From assembly GCA_963970005.1 (NCBI GenBank), contig CAXAMN010020890.1, positions 1,090,046 to 1,154,045 on the forward strand: a stretch of DNA of 64,000 nucleotides, written 5' to 3'. The DNA is from Durusdinium trenchii. Taxonomy: Eukaryota; Sar; Dinophyceae; Suessiales; Symbiodiniaceae. Positions 36,570-46,887 of this stretch are shown here, one piece after another. Position numbers and translations under genes: made by a program. Position 1 is the stretch's first letter; each line of letters opens with the position of its first letter. The notes below the pieces were generated by a model. That model saw only the letters and a list, made by a program, of their open reading frames with translations, did no database searches and was not told the origin of the DNA.

Positions 36570-36975
36570 TTTCTCAGTGTTTCCATGTCCTTTCCGATCT
36601 TTTGTGAGGGTTTCCATTTCCTTTCTGATAGTTTTCAAGTGTTTTTTTCGATTTCCTTTCTGTGAGTTTTTGAGGGTTTCCATTTCTGAAAGTTTTCACT
36701 GTGTTTTTCGATTCCCTTCCTGAAACTTTGTGAGGGTTTCCATTTACCTATCTGAGAGTTTTCCTTTTTTGTTTTCGATTTCCTGTGTCGGTTTTTCGTC
36801 TTTCTGTCTCAGACTTGAAGGTTTTCTTTTCTTTTCTGATTGTTTATGAAGGTGTCCATTCATGAGTTCATGAAGGTTTCCATTTCCTTGATGTTGTTTT
36901 CGAGTTTTTCATTCACAGAGGTGAGTTTCCACGTCCATTTCTTGTTCTATTTCCTTTCTTGGGAGAGTCCGTTCT
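36570..36975 (+). repeat. T-rich imperfect repeat array
   Basis: About 400 bp of diverged copies of a unit containing gtttccatttcctttctg followed by a(g/t)agttttc and a Ttcgattt block, spaced roughly 50-60 bp. The same wording recurs at 38085-38250, 38640-38700 and 39055-39200 on this strand, and as the reverse complement at 39255-39405. It is a dispersed family rather than one microsatellite. Confidence 0.7.
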
Positions 36976-36989
36976 TATTTCTTTTCACG

Positions 36990-37010
36990 CTATAGCTATT
37001 TTGGCTATAG
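36990..37010 (+). other. Possible relic of dinoflagellate spliced leader
   Basis: The 14-base core tagctattttggct differs by one base from the corresponding part of the conserved dinoflagellate spliced leader (tagccattttggct). Over 21 bases there are 5 mismatches. It lies 30 bp before the ATG at 37041, where a leader would sit if a processed mRNA had been reinserted. The flanks form their own palindrome (gctatagc), so chance is possible. Confidence 0.3.
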
Positions 37011-37040
37011 CAATTTTCCTAGCTTAGACTCTTTCGCGGC

Positions 37041-38560
37041 ATGGCGGACGCGCACGGGACCGAAGCTGCAGCTTTGCAAGCTGCTGCAGAAGCGCATGAC
37101 CAAGCCTTCGGACATGGAGGACCAGGGCCGGGAGACACCCAGCTGTCGGAGAACGGCCCGTGCTGAAGAGACCCGCAAGCAAGAATGCTCCCAGTCGAGT
37201 CTTCGCCTGCATCCTTGTCCTGTTCCTTCGTGGCTTAGGCGAAGTCTTAGGCTTGCCCTTACTCTTGGCTTTGCCCTTCCAAGCCCAAGAAAGGTGAGAA
37301 CAAGCGCAAGCACGAGGATGCAGGCGAAGACCCCAAGGGCAAGAAAGCCAAGGGTGCGAATGGTGAAGTGCCGGAACCAAAGGGCGGCAAAGATGATGAC
37401 AATGACAAGAGGAACAAGAAAGGCAAGGCGAAGGACAAAGACGAAGAGCGGGCCAAGAAGCTTCAGTTGGATGAGCCGGAAGAGCCGGCGCCTGAAGAGC
37501 CGGCAGGTGACACGGCTGAGGAGCCTGAGCACCGAGACCCGAAGAAGGCTTGGTACTTCAACAAGGTGTTGAGCAACATGCCTGAACCCGTGCAGGTTCC
37601 GGTCAAGCACCGTCAGCCGCAAAGAGAAAACGAAGCTAGTGCACGCTTGCGTCGGCAAAGATGACAAGGGCAAGTGGGTGGCAACGCCCAACAACGCTAT
37701 CGTGGAGAGCATGAGCAACATGTACTCAGAGCTCGTTGGTCGCGAAAAGGCAAGAGGCATGCCGAAGGCCTTGATGCTGGGCCGACTCGGGGGGGGGCGA
37801 AGAAGCCCTGGAGCGTGCCTTGAGGGATGGTGATGTGAAGTGCATCCAGCAGAACGGGAAGCCCTTTTACTTCTTTGAAGAGGTGGAGATTTGCAGGAGC
37901 AAAGGCAAAGCCACGAAGTCTAGCGTGCAGAACAACACCCCGGGCCTCGAGGAGATGAACGGCTTCCAGTCCTTCCTGACCAACTTCAGGCCTACGTTCA
38001 ATGAGGACGAGGGCGACATGAATTTCGGCTTGCAGAACCCGCCGTCTTCTGGCAGCAGTGGTCCAGATGGAGGTGCCTTGGAATGTTTCATTTGCCTTTC
38101 TGAGGGTTTTCTTTTCCTTTCTGAGAGAGTTTTCTGAGAAACAGTTTCCTTTTTTTTGTTTAGCGTTTCCGTGTCTTTGGGGAACCCACACTTTCCTTTC
38201 TTGTTTCCAGTTTTCTTTTCGGACCTATTTCCATTTCTCGTTTCCATCTTTCAAGTCGCTTGGCCCGCTTGGCGATTTGCGACGGGTTCGTGGCTTTGAA
38301 TGCGAGCGCCATGCAGAAGGTGGAGGACGCCTTGCAGTGGCTGTACAAGGCCAAGAATGATGCCAGAAAGGCCTTGCAAGCTTGCGCAGGAACAGGCCAA
38401 GGAGTTCAGGCTTTGAAGGCTTGCGCTTTCAGCTCAAGCTCAAGGAGGTGAAGATTTCGGGCCAAGGTGAGTTTCAGGGGACGAGAGCTCTCTTGTCGAA
38501 CACTGCAAAGGCCTTGATGGACACGCAGGAGCTGGTGCGCGGGTTGACAGCCATGAGCTG
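37041..38560 (+). pseudogene. Broken gene of unknown family, lysine/acid-rich with conserved modules
   Basis: ATG at 37041 opens an alanine-rich start (ADAHGTEAAALQAAAEAHDQ) that meets a stop after 41 codons. Coding character then resumes in other frames: 37270-37660, a lysine- and acid-rich, nuclear-localisation-like stretch (KRKHEDAGEDPKGKKAK) followed by KAWYFNKVLSNMPEPV; 37630-37790 (GKDDKGKWVATPNNAI); a frame change at a run of nine G (37791-37799); then 37795-38080 (GDVKCIQQNGKPFYFFEE, GFQSFLTNFRPTF). A T-rich repeat interrupts at 38085-38250, and the frame resumes at 38258-38560 (MQKVEDALQWLYKAKNDA, ALMDTQELVRGL). Stops and frame changes indicate a decayed copy, unless several are assembly errors at homopolymers. 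No domain is recognised. Confidence 0.5.
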
Positions 38561-38816
38561 AGCAGTTTTGTTCATGAAGAGATGATGACATGTCAGCCGA
38601 CTGTGAAGAGATCAGTCGCAAACACGCAACGCTGAGGAGGAAAAACATTGGAGCGCTTTCTCTTCTTGTTTCCAGTTTCGTGTTTCCATTTCGTGCACTG
38701 GCATGATTTCTGCATGGCTTTCCACTCCTTTCCTGCATGCGCCTTTTTTCAGCTCAGCTGCAGTGTTTCTGGTATCTTTCCTGCGCTCTTTTCGACTTTC
38801 CGGCGCACCTGTTGCA

Positions 38817-39035
38817 ATGAGCGGCGAGGAGGGCGAGACCTGGAAGAGTTCGCTGAGTACCACCCCTCCGATGAGCAGTTGGAGCAAGAGCCCCACAGCT
38901 TGCCCTTCGGTGGATACCATTTTACCGTCGACCAGAGCACGCAGATCCAGGATGTCAGGCCAGCTCCTGGTATGAAACCTTCTTTCTTTGGCATGGTGGC
39001 CCGCCACAACCGAGGTTTTGATGGAGGAGGGTTTT
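38817..39035 (+). pseudogene. Short ATG-started fragment of unknown family
   Basis: ATG at 38817 gives MSGEEGE. After an apparent one-base shift the frame reads DLEEFAEYHPSDEQLEQEPH, then FGGYHFTVDQSTQIQDV and FFGMVARHNRGFDGGG before running into T-rich repeat. It is the third plus-strand frame in 3 kb that begins just after a pyrimidine-rich stretch and ends in the same repeat family. Function unknown. Confidence 0.4.
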
Positions 39036-39054
39036 GCCAAGTCACACAGTCTCG

Positions 39055-39405
39055 ACCTTTGCGAGTTTCTTTTCTGAGAGATTTTTCTGATGGTTTCTTT
39101 TCTGAGTGCCCTTTTCTGAGAGTTTTTTCCATTTCTTTTTGGAAAGGCTCGATTCATTTCAGAGAGGTTTTCATTTCTTCTCTGAAAGTTATGCTGGGCC
39201 CTGGTGGTTTGCATATTTGGAATTGGCTCGAATAAGCATGCAGCACACAGTATCACAAGCAACTCTCAGAAAGGAAGCCCTTGCATACAAAACAGTCAGC
39301 TCTCAAGAAGAATGCCCCAATGAACACGCATTTTATTGAATAGCAGTCAGCACTCAAAACGATGCCTCAGAAAGAAAACGCTCTGAAAGGAAACTCTCAG
39401 TTTAT
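39055..39405. repeat. T-rich repeat family in inverted arrangement
   Basis: At 39055-39200 the plus strand carries tttctgagagttttt-type units. At 39255-39405 it carries their reverse complement (aactctcagaaaggaa, ctctgaaaggaaactctcag). The pair could fold back on itself. It marks the end of the plus-strand gene cluster. From 39410 to about 40315 no gene is supported. Confidence 0.6.
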
Positions 39406-40317
39406 TGAACGCGCATTTTGTTTGAATTGGGTGTTAGAGAGAACACCATGGGACGAACTGCAAGGAAAGCTGCAAACTTTGAGGAGAGTTTCTTTGAAAT
39501 CCGACCAGTGTGAGCTATTGTCTCAGCATGGGTTTGGGGCGCAAAAGGCTGGGTATGGAAGATCAACTCATGGATTCTATTGTCACAGATGGGGACTTCA
39601 GGCCAGCACATCTCGAACATCAAAAGAGATCTCAAACGAAAACTTCCTGCGCCAATGTTCACTCTTTCTGAGCACAATATGCCCGTAAAAGTTGGCAGCA
39701 AATTGCCTCCTGATGTCACATAGAAAACTGATGCCTGGAACAGGTGTGTTCTAGAAGACCCAAGTTTGGTGCCAAAGTTTTGGTCAGCGTCCAAAAATGT
39801 CAAGAAAGGGCAGCGCCATTGATTTTGCATGCTGCCTGATTGACCAGGCAGAAAAAATTTTGAAGCAGCTTTGAAAAAGGTAGCAGCACGCCTTGCAGGA
39901 GTTATACATGGGCCTGCAACAGCGTGAGCAGGGCATGTATCTCAGTGGTTGCAAGCGCCTGCTGCCAACAATATCGAACGTGTTTCTCGAGCCTCATGGC
40001 CAACATTCTTTGCAGCCGCGTTGGAGAGATTTTTTCTTTCTTTGCTTCATGCATGGTAAAGGTTGCGGCACCATGTAAAATGTTCTAGGCAACAAACAAG
40101 CAACTCTTCGAGCCGCTTCCTTGTTGGGTCACAGAAGCGCCGTCGCCAGAACGGAAAAAACGAGTGGGTGGGTGAGAGAGAGAGAGAGAGCAGAGCTCGA
40201 GTGCATTGGCTTAGAAGAGCTGGGTCTTTCCATAGCGGCAACAACAACATCTGGATTCTGGCGCTGTATCTTTGCCTGGTGAGCAGATGTTGCTCCATGA
40301 AGCAGAAAATTTGCCTA

Positions 40318-40549
40318 CTGTGAATTGGGCGCCACCCAATAGAGAAGAACAATAAGGAAGAACAGAGCTTTTTTTGGCATGAGCGGTTTCCAACTTTCCG
40401 CTTTGCCGCTCTCATGGTTCAACTCGGCCCGACAGGGACCCCTTGAGCTTGACACGTTCGCTACGCAAAAGAGACGCACGCAGCTTTCACGTTCCACGTT
40501 GACACTTAGAGCGGTCACACGTGATAGGTATTCACTCCATACCTTTACA
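40318..40549 (+). mobile_element. Candidate 5' LTR of copia-type retrotransposon
   Basis: A segment starting TG (tgtgaattgggcgccaccc) and ending CA, placed directly before a tRNA-type primer-binding site and a gag gene. Its left end contains a small inverted repeat (attgggcgccacccaat). No second copy is seen downstream in the window, so the exact ends are inferred from the TG...CA rule and the position of the primer site. Confidence 0.5.
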
Positions 40550-40550
40550 T

Positions 40551-40562
40551 TGGTAGCGGAGC
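40551..40562 (+). other. Primer-binding site of the retrotransposon
   Basis: The 12 bases tggtagcggagc closely resemble the classic copia primer-binding site (tggtatcagagc), complementary to initiator methionine tRNA. They lie two bases after the presumed LTR end and 29 bases before the gag ATG. Confidence 0.6.
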
Positions 40563-40590
40563 CGTCCAAAGTGACGGCTCCCGCGCGCTG

Positions 40591-41875
40591 ATGGCCGGAC
40601 GCTCCCTCACGAGGGAAAACCCATCCTCCGCGGCAGCAGCTGGACAGGCCAATGGCGCTGGCGGAAGCCGAGACCTGAAGGACAACTTCGCGCCGCGCTT
40701 CGAGAACACCACGACTTCCTACAAGGAATGGCGGCGCCGGGTCCTTCTCTACGCCCGGAAGTTGGAGCCAAGGTCGCAAGACTGAAGTGGCACTCAACGT
40801 GCTGTCGACCTTGGAAGGCTCCAGCTGGACTCAATGCGAAGACCTGGATTTGAAAGAGCTTGAGTCCGATGAAGGCCTCAACATTTTGTTGAAGCGCCTG
40901 GACCGCCAATGGTCCTACGACGACAGGGTCGAGATGCCGAACAACTTCGAGGCATTCTTCTTCAAGCTCAAGCGCCGACAGCAGACCCTTCTCGAGTACA
41001 CCACCAAGTTCCACCAGGTGCTACGCCAGGTGACCAAGCACAAGGTCGACCTCCCCGAAGAAGTTACAGGATGGATGATGCTCAAACGAGCAGGTCTGAC
41101 ACGTGAGCAGGAGGAGCAGATGGCGCAGACCCAGATCGGGTCGATCCTGACCTTGGCGCAGTTGAGCCGTCCCTCTTCCTGTTGGTCGGACAGGATTACC
41201 AACAGGCTCATGTCCCTCATCACGTCCGCCGACAGCAGCAGCAACTTCGATGGAAGAAGCCCCAAGGCATTCACATGGCCTGATGAGGAGGGCGATGAGC
41301 CCGAACTCCCTGACGGCACCTTCTACGACGACACCGAGAACATCTATGACACAGAGGAGTTTGATGAGGTCTACTCCACCTACGGCGATGCCAAACAAAG
41401 GCTCAACCAACTTCGCCAAAGCCAAGGATTCTACCCAGTGGTGGCAGCTGTTGATGGAAAAGGTCAAGCCCCACTAGTCGCTCAACACCCAAAGGGCTCG
41501 GCAAAAGGTGGAAAGACCAAGAACAAGTCCAAGGGCAAGAACAGTGGTTCCAAACGATCTTCAAAAGGTCCGACCGGCAAGAGAGTCAAGGCAGCCCTCA
41601 CCTGCCTCCGATGTGGCAAAGCTGGACACTTTGCAGCCAACTGCCCGTCCGTTCAGCAGACCGAAGAGACGAGTGATTGACCTCGAAGACCCAATGATCA
41701 ACATGGTCATGAACATCGAGCACAACCCCAACGACATGGATGAGGGCGAGGTCACTGCGGAACGAGGACATCTTCTATGACGTCGAAGACGCCTATGTTC
41801 GAGCCGGAGGCTGGTTGACGAATGAGCCGGACACCTGCATTCAAGACCACCCTGAGCGTCGGCTATTGATCCTAA
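40591..41875 (+). pseudogene. gag: copia-type gag polyprotein, frameshifted and truncated
   Basis: ATG at 40591 starts a Gag-like protein: a basic N-terminus, then a capsid-type region (SYKEWRRRVLLYARKLE; continued as NNFEAFFFKLKRRQQTLLEY, TTKFHQVLRQVTKHKVDL). The frame changes by one base near 40770 between YARKLE and GRKTEVALNVLS, and then stays open to 41680. A zinc knuckle, C-x2-C-x4-H-x4-C (CLRCGKAGHFAANC), lies at about 41605-41646. Coding character goes on in a third frame (RVIDLEDPMINMVMN) and again to about 41870, where an AT-rich segment begins and the element stops. Protease, integrase and reverse transcriptase do not follow. Gag packages element RNA in virus-like particles; this copy could not do so without help. 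Confidence 0.85.
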
Positions 41876-42060
41876 TCAATTAAATCACAGTTTTCCTTAT
41901 TGATATTGATTGCCATGTGTTTAATTGATTTAGTCAATCAGCTAGAAAACAAAACTATATTGACCAAAACAGTCAAAAATTGTATGTGCTTTATTGGAAA
42001 CATTATTGATTTACATATTGATTTGTCTATTGATCTGTGTAATGATTCTGCCCTTGACAT
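41872..42060. repeat. AT-rich segment with iterated ttgatt words
   Basis: About 190 bp, strongly AT-rich, with many copies of attgatt/tgattta in both orientations. It abuts the truncated end of the gag element and differs sharply in composition from both sides, suggesting an insertion or filler at a breakpoint. Confidence 0.6.
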
Positions 42061-42189
42061 TGGAATGGCTTGAGCATTGCATGGGCAGCATTTGAACTTC
42101 AATATTAGGGTTGCCATTTCCTTGACAAAAGGGCTTAAGGAGGACCAAGGTAGCCTTGTAGGACTTAAGGCATCTCCTTGACAAAAGGA

Positions 42190-42880
42190 CATGTCTTCTG
42201 TACATGGCAAAGGTGGTGCAAGGCACTTTACAAAGCCACACATAGATGTTGGCATTCTGAAGAGGGAGCTGGATAAGCACAAGCTTCTGATACAGAATCT
42301 GGGAGCCTATGAGAGTGTATCCAGAAACCAAGCTGCCAACCCCAAGGGGTTGATTGGGGTCATTGACCTAGTGGCTGCTCTTCTGGTTTTGAAGCCAGCC
42401 TAAGGAGTGCATTGATGGCAATGTACACAGAAGATCCCAAAATCAACAGCACCAGATATAATGGTGCTGTGTGGGTTGGGATGAGAACTGAGCGCATCAA
42501 TGTGATTTTATATCACTTCAGAAGGGTCAGGAATGCTGATGATATGAGGGTCTGTGCATCCAGACTGACCAGCCCTGAACTGCTCAGGCTTCAAAAAGTG
42601 GTGGAAGACATTGACAAAAAGGAGCCCCCAGCCACCCTTGACAAAAGGGATGATGGGTCGACAGAAAGTGCACCAAGCATTCACCGGTGTTCTGCCCCAG
42701 ATCTTGGAGTCGACCTGGCCCTGACCGTCCGTCCTGCTCCCTGCTCTTCAGCACTCCATCGGAGACATCGGCGTCACCAAGCTCTACGTGAGGCGGGCAG
42801 GGACACCTCGTTTCGCCACAAAGAACCACGAAAATACGGAGATTGAGATTGGGGATCCAGGCAGTAAGACACAAGATGAC
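42190..42880 (+). pseudogene. Fragmented coding remnant of unknown family
   Basis: Four consecutive protein-like pieces in changing frames: 42200-42403 (HIDVGILKRELDKHKLLIQN, GLIGVIDLVAALLVLKPA, stop), 42415-42660 (MYTEDPKINSTRYNGAVWVG, RTERINVILYHFRRVRNAD), 42655-42710 (KVHQAFTGVLPQILEST) and 42745-42860 (HSIGDIGVTKLYVRRAGTP). They read like successive parts of one protein with stops and indels. The words ccttgacaaaagg occur in and before it. Family not recognised. Confidence 0.45.
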
Positions 42881-42908
42881 ACCAGCAAAAGCCTATGAAG
42901 CTGAGATA

Positions 42909-42926
42909 TAGAGAGGGAGAGAGAGG

Positions 42927-42968
<42 letters not shown>
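42909..42968. repeat. AG dinucleotide microsatellite
   Basis: An impure then pure (GA)n run of about 60 bp directly downstream of the coding remnant. A shorter (GA)n run is at 40173-40190. Confidence 0.95.
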
Positions 42969-42969
<1 letters not shown>

Positions 42970-43841
42970 CAAGCAACAACAATTACTGTAAACCAAGCGA
43001 GTGCACCAGTGCATGTTTTTTGGAGGGTGTGTCATCATTATCATCGACCCAAGAGCACTGTTTCAACTCGGGGGTTTATCACTGATCGATAGGCAGAGTG
43101 AGGGGGGGAACATGACATTTCCGTGTGGGACGTTCAATTTTGAGAGCCCAAGCAAGTGAGGCCTTTGTCGCCCATGTCGAGCACCGGCGATGGTTTAGTT
43201 TTATTTTGTATTTGTATTTTTTTACTAAGAAGTCCTCGCCGGCCTGGGGTAGTCAAGGAGCGAAACTTTATGAGTTGAAGCACTACAGTTGATAGCCTAA
43301 AGGCCGAGAAGGTTAAGATACCATTCAAACCTGGCCTTTAAACGCAAAGATTTGTTGGACGGCTTCCACTAGCAAAATGGGAACATCCCGCACTGCGACC
43401 AAGCTCGATGCACCAACCCTCAGATGGGTGTATGAGCGCTGGAACAGGCTCAGAAGATCTATTCCAAACTCCTGAACAATCAAGGAAACAAAAATGGAGA
43501 CACACACATCATTTAAGAGTCTGGACTGCGGACGCACTTGCTACACACCTGTTCTGATGGAGAACACTCTAGTTTTCATAATCGATGTCTTAAGGTAGCT
43601 GAGCGTGAGTTGAAGCACTACACTTGATCATGGCCTCCTGGCCTTTGAACGCAAAGACTTGTTGGACGGCATCCACTATGATCGACATCTGAACGAAGCT
43701 GGACAATGACGTCATGAACATTTGGGACTAGCTCTATTTTGACGCTGGGTATGTAGTGAAGGGGTGGGAATCTCATGATCAATGGGACTTCCAGATCTTC
43801 TCCAATCGCGTCGTCAAGGAGCGAAACTGCCTTGACAAGTG

Positions 43842-43857
43842 GTAGGTCGCAACCTAC
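43842..43857 (+). repeat. Recurrent hairpin gtaggt-cgca-acctac, five copies
   Basis: A perfect 6-bp stem with a 4-base loop, embedded in ccttgacaagtg...aggtgagg context. Copies are at 43842-43857, 44165-44180, 45293-45308 (one mismatch in the stem), 45802-45817 and 46124-46139. It marks the sub-unit of the nested repeats. Confidence 0.9.
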
Positions 43858-43987
43858 AGGCGTGAGGTGAAGCACTACGCCGAGAAGGTGGAGATCCTGC
43901 CCTTTGTTCGCAAAAATTTGTTAGACGCACTAAGGAAATTCAGGAACAGAAGGTCTATTCGGCTTGAACTGAGCAAAAAAAGAACAA

Positions 43988-44043
43988 TGACAGGTGTGGG
44001 ATTTGAACCCACGATAGTGGGACTTCAGTCCGGCAAACTCTCC
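43988..44043 (-). pseudogene. tRNA-like relic, deleted copy
   Basis: On the minus strand it reads a perfect T-arm (gtggg ttcaaat cccac) and 3' acceptor-like cctgtca, but it lacks the 18-20 bases covering the D-arm/anticodon junction that the sister copy at 45948-46022 keeps. It cannot form a tRNA. Confidence 0.6.
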
Positions 44044-45340
44044 CTTATCTCTTTGGAGAATACTCTTGTTTATATAATTGACGTCATAAGGTAGCTGAGC
44101 CACAGTCACAAACTACCCACTTCATGATTGAGGTTGTCAAGCACCGAACCTGCCTTGACAAGTGGTAGGTCGCAACCTACAGGTGAGGGAGCATGACGTG
44201 ACTACACTTAATCATAGCCTCAAGGCCAAGAAGGTTGAAAAATGACTTGATCCGGCCTTTGAACGCAAAGATTTGTTAGACGGCCTCCACTGGCAATCTG
44301 ATCCACATCTGGACGAAGCTGGACAATGACGTCATGAACATTTGGGATGAGAAGTATCATGGTGGACATTCACGGACAGAAGGTCCATTCTAACTCCTGA
44401 ACAATTGAGGAAGCAAAAATGGAGACACACACAGCAGATGTTGCTCCATGGAGCAATGAAGAAAGCACTACTGTCAAAGTCTGTCAGGACACACCTTCAG
44501 GCGGTCCCGGCTCACACACCTGGTGAGTCACACTTCATGCCTGAGGCTGTAACAGTTCGATTTGACCATAAAATCTGAACAAATCCGGCTGTCTGTCCAC
44601 CAAACTTATGCATGTTACATCATTTTACAACACGTTAAATATGTTTACATGTTGTTGTTGTTGTTATCAGAGGGAAGGGTAGTGACGTCTCAAATCCACC
44701 AGCGTTGAGCCATCTCTGTTGGGTTTTCCGGACGTGGACGCGCTATTCAGGAGGTCGCCACAGGTACGGCACTTGAGCCTGGCAGGCCCGGGCCAGAAGG
44801 TTTGTCTTCTTTTTCAATGACCCATTCAGCGGATTCCTTCGTAGTTGAAGTGGCTTCATATTTATGTCTTTCTGCTCAACACACAAACGGCATCACCATT
44901 AAAGAACCACCATTAAAGACAGCACCACCATATTCAAACGCTTAATCTAATTTTTGGGGGATTGATCACTGATGCACGGCTGCAGGAGTACATCGATGGC
45001 AAAGAGATGTGACTGATTGAAAAAAAAGATGTGATCAGTGGACTCATTCACTTTTGGCATAAAAGAGACAAATATCCTCAAGACCAAGATGACTATTTTG
45101 AGTCTATATTAGGTCCATTTTCAAAGTTTGGAATTAAGAGCCGCACTGTCATGCGAAGGTGTGAAGGGTTGGAATAGCACTGGTCAGCAGTTGTTGCTGA
45201 GCCTGTCCTCTCAGACCAGAACGGATACCACTGCTTATTTCCTCGCAACGGACACTCGCTTCGCCAAGGAGCAAAAACTGCCTTGACAAGTGCTAGGTCG
45301 CAACCTACAGGCATGAGCTGAAGCAGCCTCATGGGCAAGA

Positions 45341-46887
45341 CCTTTTGTTCGCAAAATTTGTTAGACGGCCTCCACTACACATTTGCGGATGGGAGCTACT
45401 TCATGGTGGACATTCAGGGACAGAAGATCTATTCCAAACTCCTGAACAATCAAGGAAACAAAAATGGAGACACACACATCATTTAAGAGTCTGGACTGCG
45501 GACGCACTTGCTACTGATGGAGAACACTCTAGTTTTCATAATCGATGTCTCAAGGTAGCTGAGCGTGAGTTGAAGCACTACACTTGATCATGGCCTCCTG
45601 GCCTTTGAACGCAAAGACTTGTTGGACGGCATCCACTATGATCCACATCTGAGCGAAGCTGGACAATGACGTCATGAGCATTTGGGACTAGCTCAATTTT
45701 GACGCTGGGTATGTAGTGAAGGGGTGGGAGTCTCATGATCAATGGGACTTCCAGATCTTCTCCAATCGCGTCGTCAAGGAGCGAAACTGCCTTGACAAGT
45801 GGTAGGTCGCAACCTACAGGCGTGAGGTGAAGCACTACGCCGAGAAGGTGGAGATCCTGCCCTTTGTTCGCAAAAATTTGTTGGACGCACTAAGGAAATT
45901 CCGGAACAGAAGGTCTATTCGGCTTGTACTGAGCAAAAAAAGAACAATGACAGGTTTGGGATTTAAACCCACGACAGTAGGACTTCAGTCCACCTGCTTA
46001 GACCACTCGGGCAAACTCTCCCTTATCTTTTGGAGAATACTCTTGTTTTATAATTGAGCCACAGTCACAAACTACCCACTTCATGATTGAGGTTGTCAAG
46101 CACCGAAGCTGCCTTGACAAGTGGTAGGTCGCAACCTACAGGTGAGGGAGCAGACTACACTTAATCATAGCCTCAAGGCCAAGAAGGTTGAAAAATGACT
46201 TGATCCGGCCTTTGAACGCAAAGATTTGTTAGACGGCCTCCACTGGCAATCTGATCCACATCTGGACGAAGCTGGACAGTGACGTCATGAACATTTGGGA
46301 TGAGAAGTGTCAAGGTGGACATTCACGGACAGAAGGTCCATTCTAACTCCTGAACAATTGAAGAAGCAAAAATGGAGACACACACAGCAGATGTTGCTCC
46401 ATGGAGCAATGAAGAAAGTACTACTGTCAAAGTCTGTCAGGACACACCTTCAGGCGGTCCCGGCTCACACACCTGGTGAGTCACACTTCAGGCTGTCAAG
46501 GAGCAAGATTTGTTAGACGGTCTTCACTAGACTGCCCTCTCTGTAACAGTTCGATTTGACCATAAAATCCTGAACAAATCCGGCTGTCTGTCCACCAAAC
46601 TTATGCATGTTACATCACTTTACAATACGTTAAATATGTTTGCATGTTGTTGTTGTTGTTATCAGAGGGAAGGGTGGTGACGTCTCAAATCCACCAGCGT
46701 TGAACCATCTCTGTTGGGTTTTCCGGACGTGGACGCGCTATTGGAGGAGGTCGCCACTGGTACGGCACTTGAGCCTGGCAGGCCCGGGCCAGAAGGTTTG
46801 TCTTCTTTTTCAATGACCCATTCAGCGGATTCCTTCGTAGTTGAAGTGGCTTCATATTTATGTCTTTCTGCTCAACACACAAGCGGC
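45341..46887 (+). repeat. Tandem duplication, copy 2 (45421-46887) with leading partial unit
   Basis: Second copy of the unit, offset by 1970 then 1960 bp. It retains the full tRNA-like segment and has an extra 45-50 bp near 46497 containing another gatttgttagacgg word. The two copies are separated by about 530 bp (44892-45420) that contains one more partial hairpin unit at 45285-45310. From 46888 to about 47640 I see nothing supported except short frames. Confidence 0.85.
45948..46022 (-). pseudogene. tRNA-Ser/Leu-like relic inside repeat
   Basis: On the minus strand it contains the D-arm signature gcccgagtggtctaagc, an anticodon-arm-like ggactgaagtcc and a T-arm (gtgggtttaaatccca). The ends gggagag and cctgtca do not pair, and the anticodon loop is one base short of a normal tRNA-Ser(UGA) loop. 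It is a decayed tRNA or the tRNA-derived head of a short interspersed element. Confidence 0.6.

Larger units (their letters stand above)
43335..44891 (+). repeat. Tandem duplication, copy 1 (43451-44891) with leading partial unit
   Basis: From 43451 this copy matches 45421 onward almost base for base for about 1.44 kb, with a 10-bp insertion near 43545 and an 18-20 bp deletion inside the tRNA-like segment. Inside it are shorter repeated parts: cgcaaagacttgttggacgg-type words, the hairpin gtaggtcgcaacctac, and ctgaacaatcaaggaa before atggagacacacac. The last 250 bp (44640-44891) begin with a gttgtt run. No intact gene is present. Short open frames inside recur in both copies and are repeat-borne. 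Confidence 0.85.

Noticed and set aside
37005..37760. Minus-strand frame of about 250 codons with leucine/valine-rich segments
   Set aside because: It is the complement of a lysine- and acid-rich plus-strand coding region; AAG/GAG codons read as Leu/Phe on the reverse strand and mimic membrane segments.
43451..46887. CRISPR-like regular repeats
   Set aside because: The units are hundreds of bases long, diverged and without uniform spacers or cas genes, and the genome is eukaryotic.
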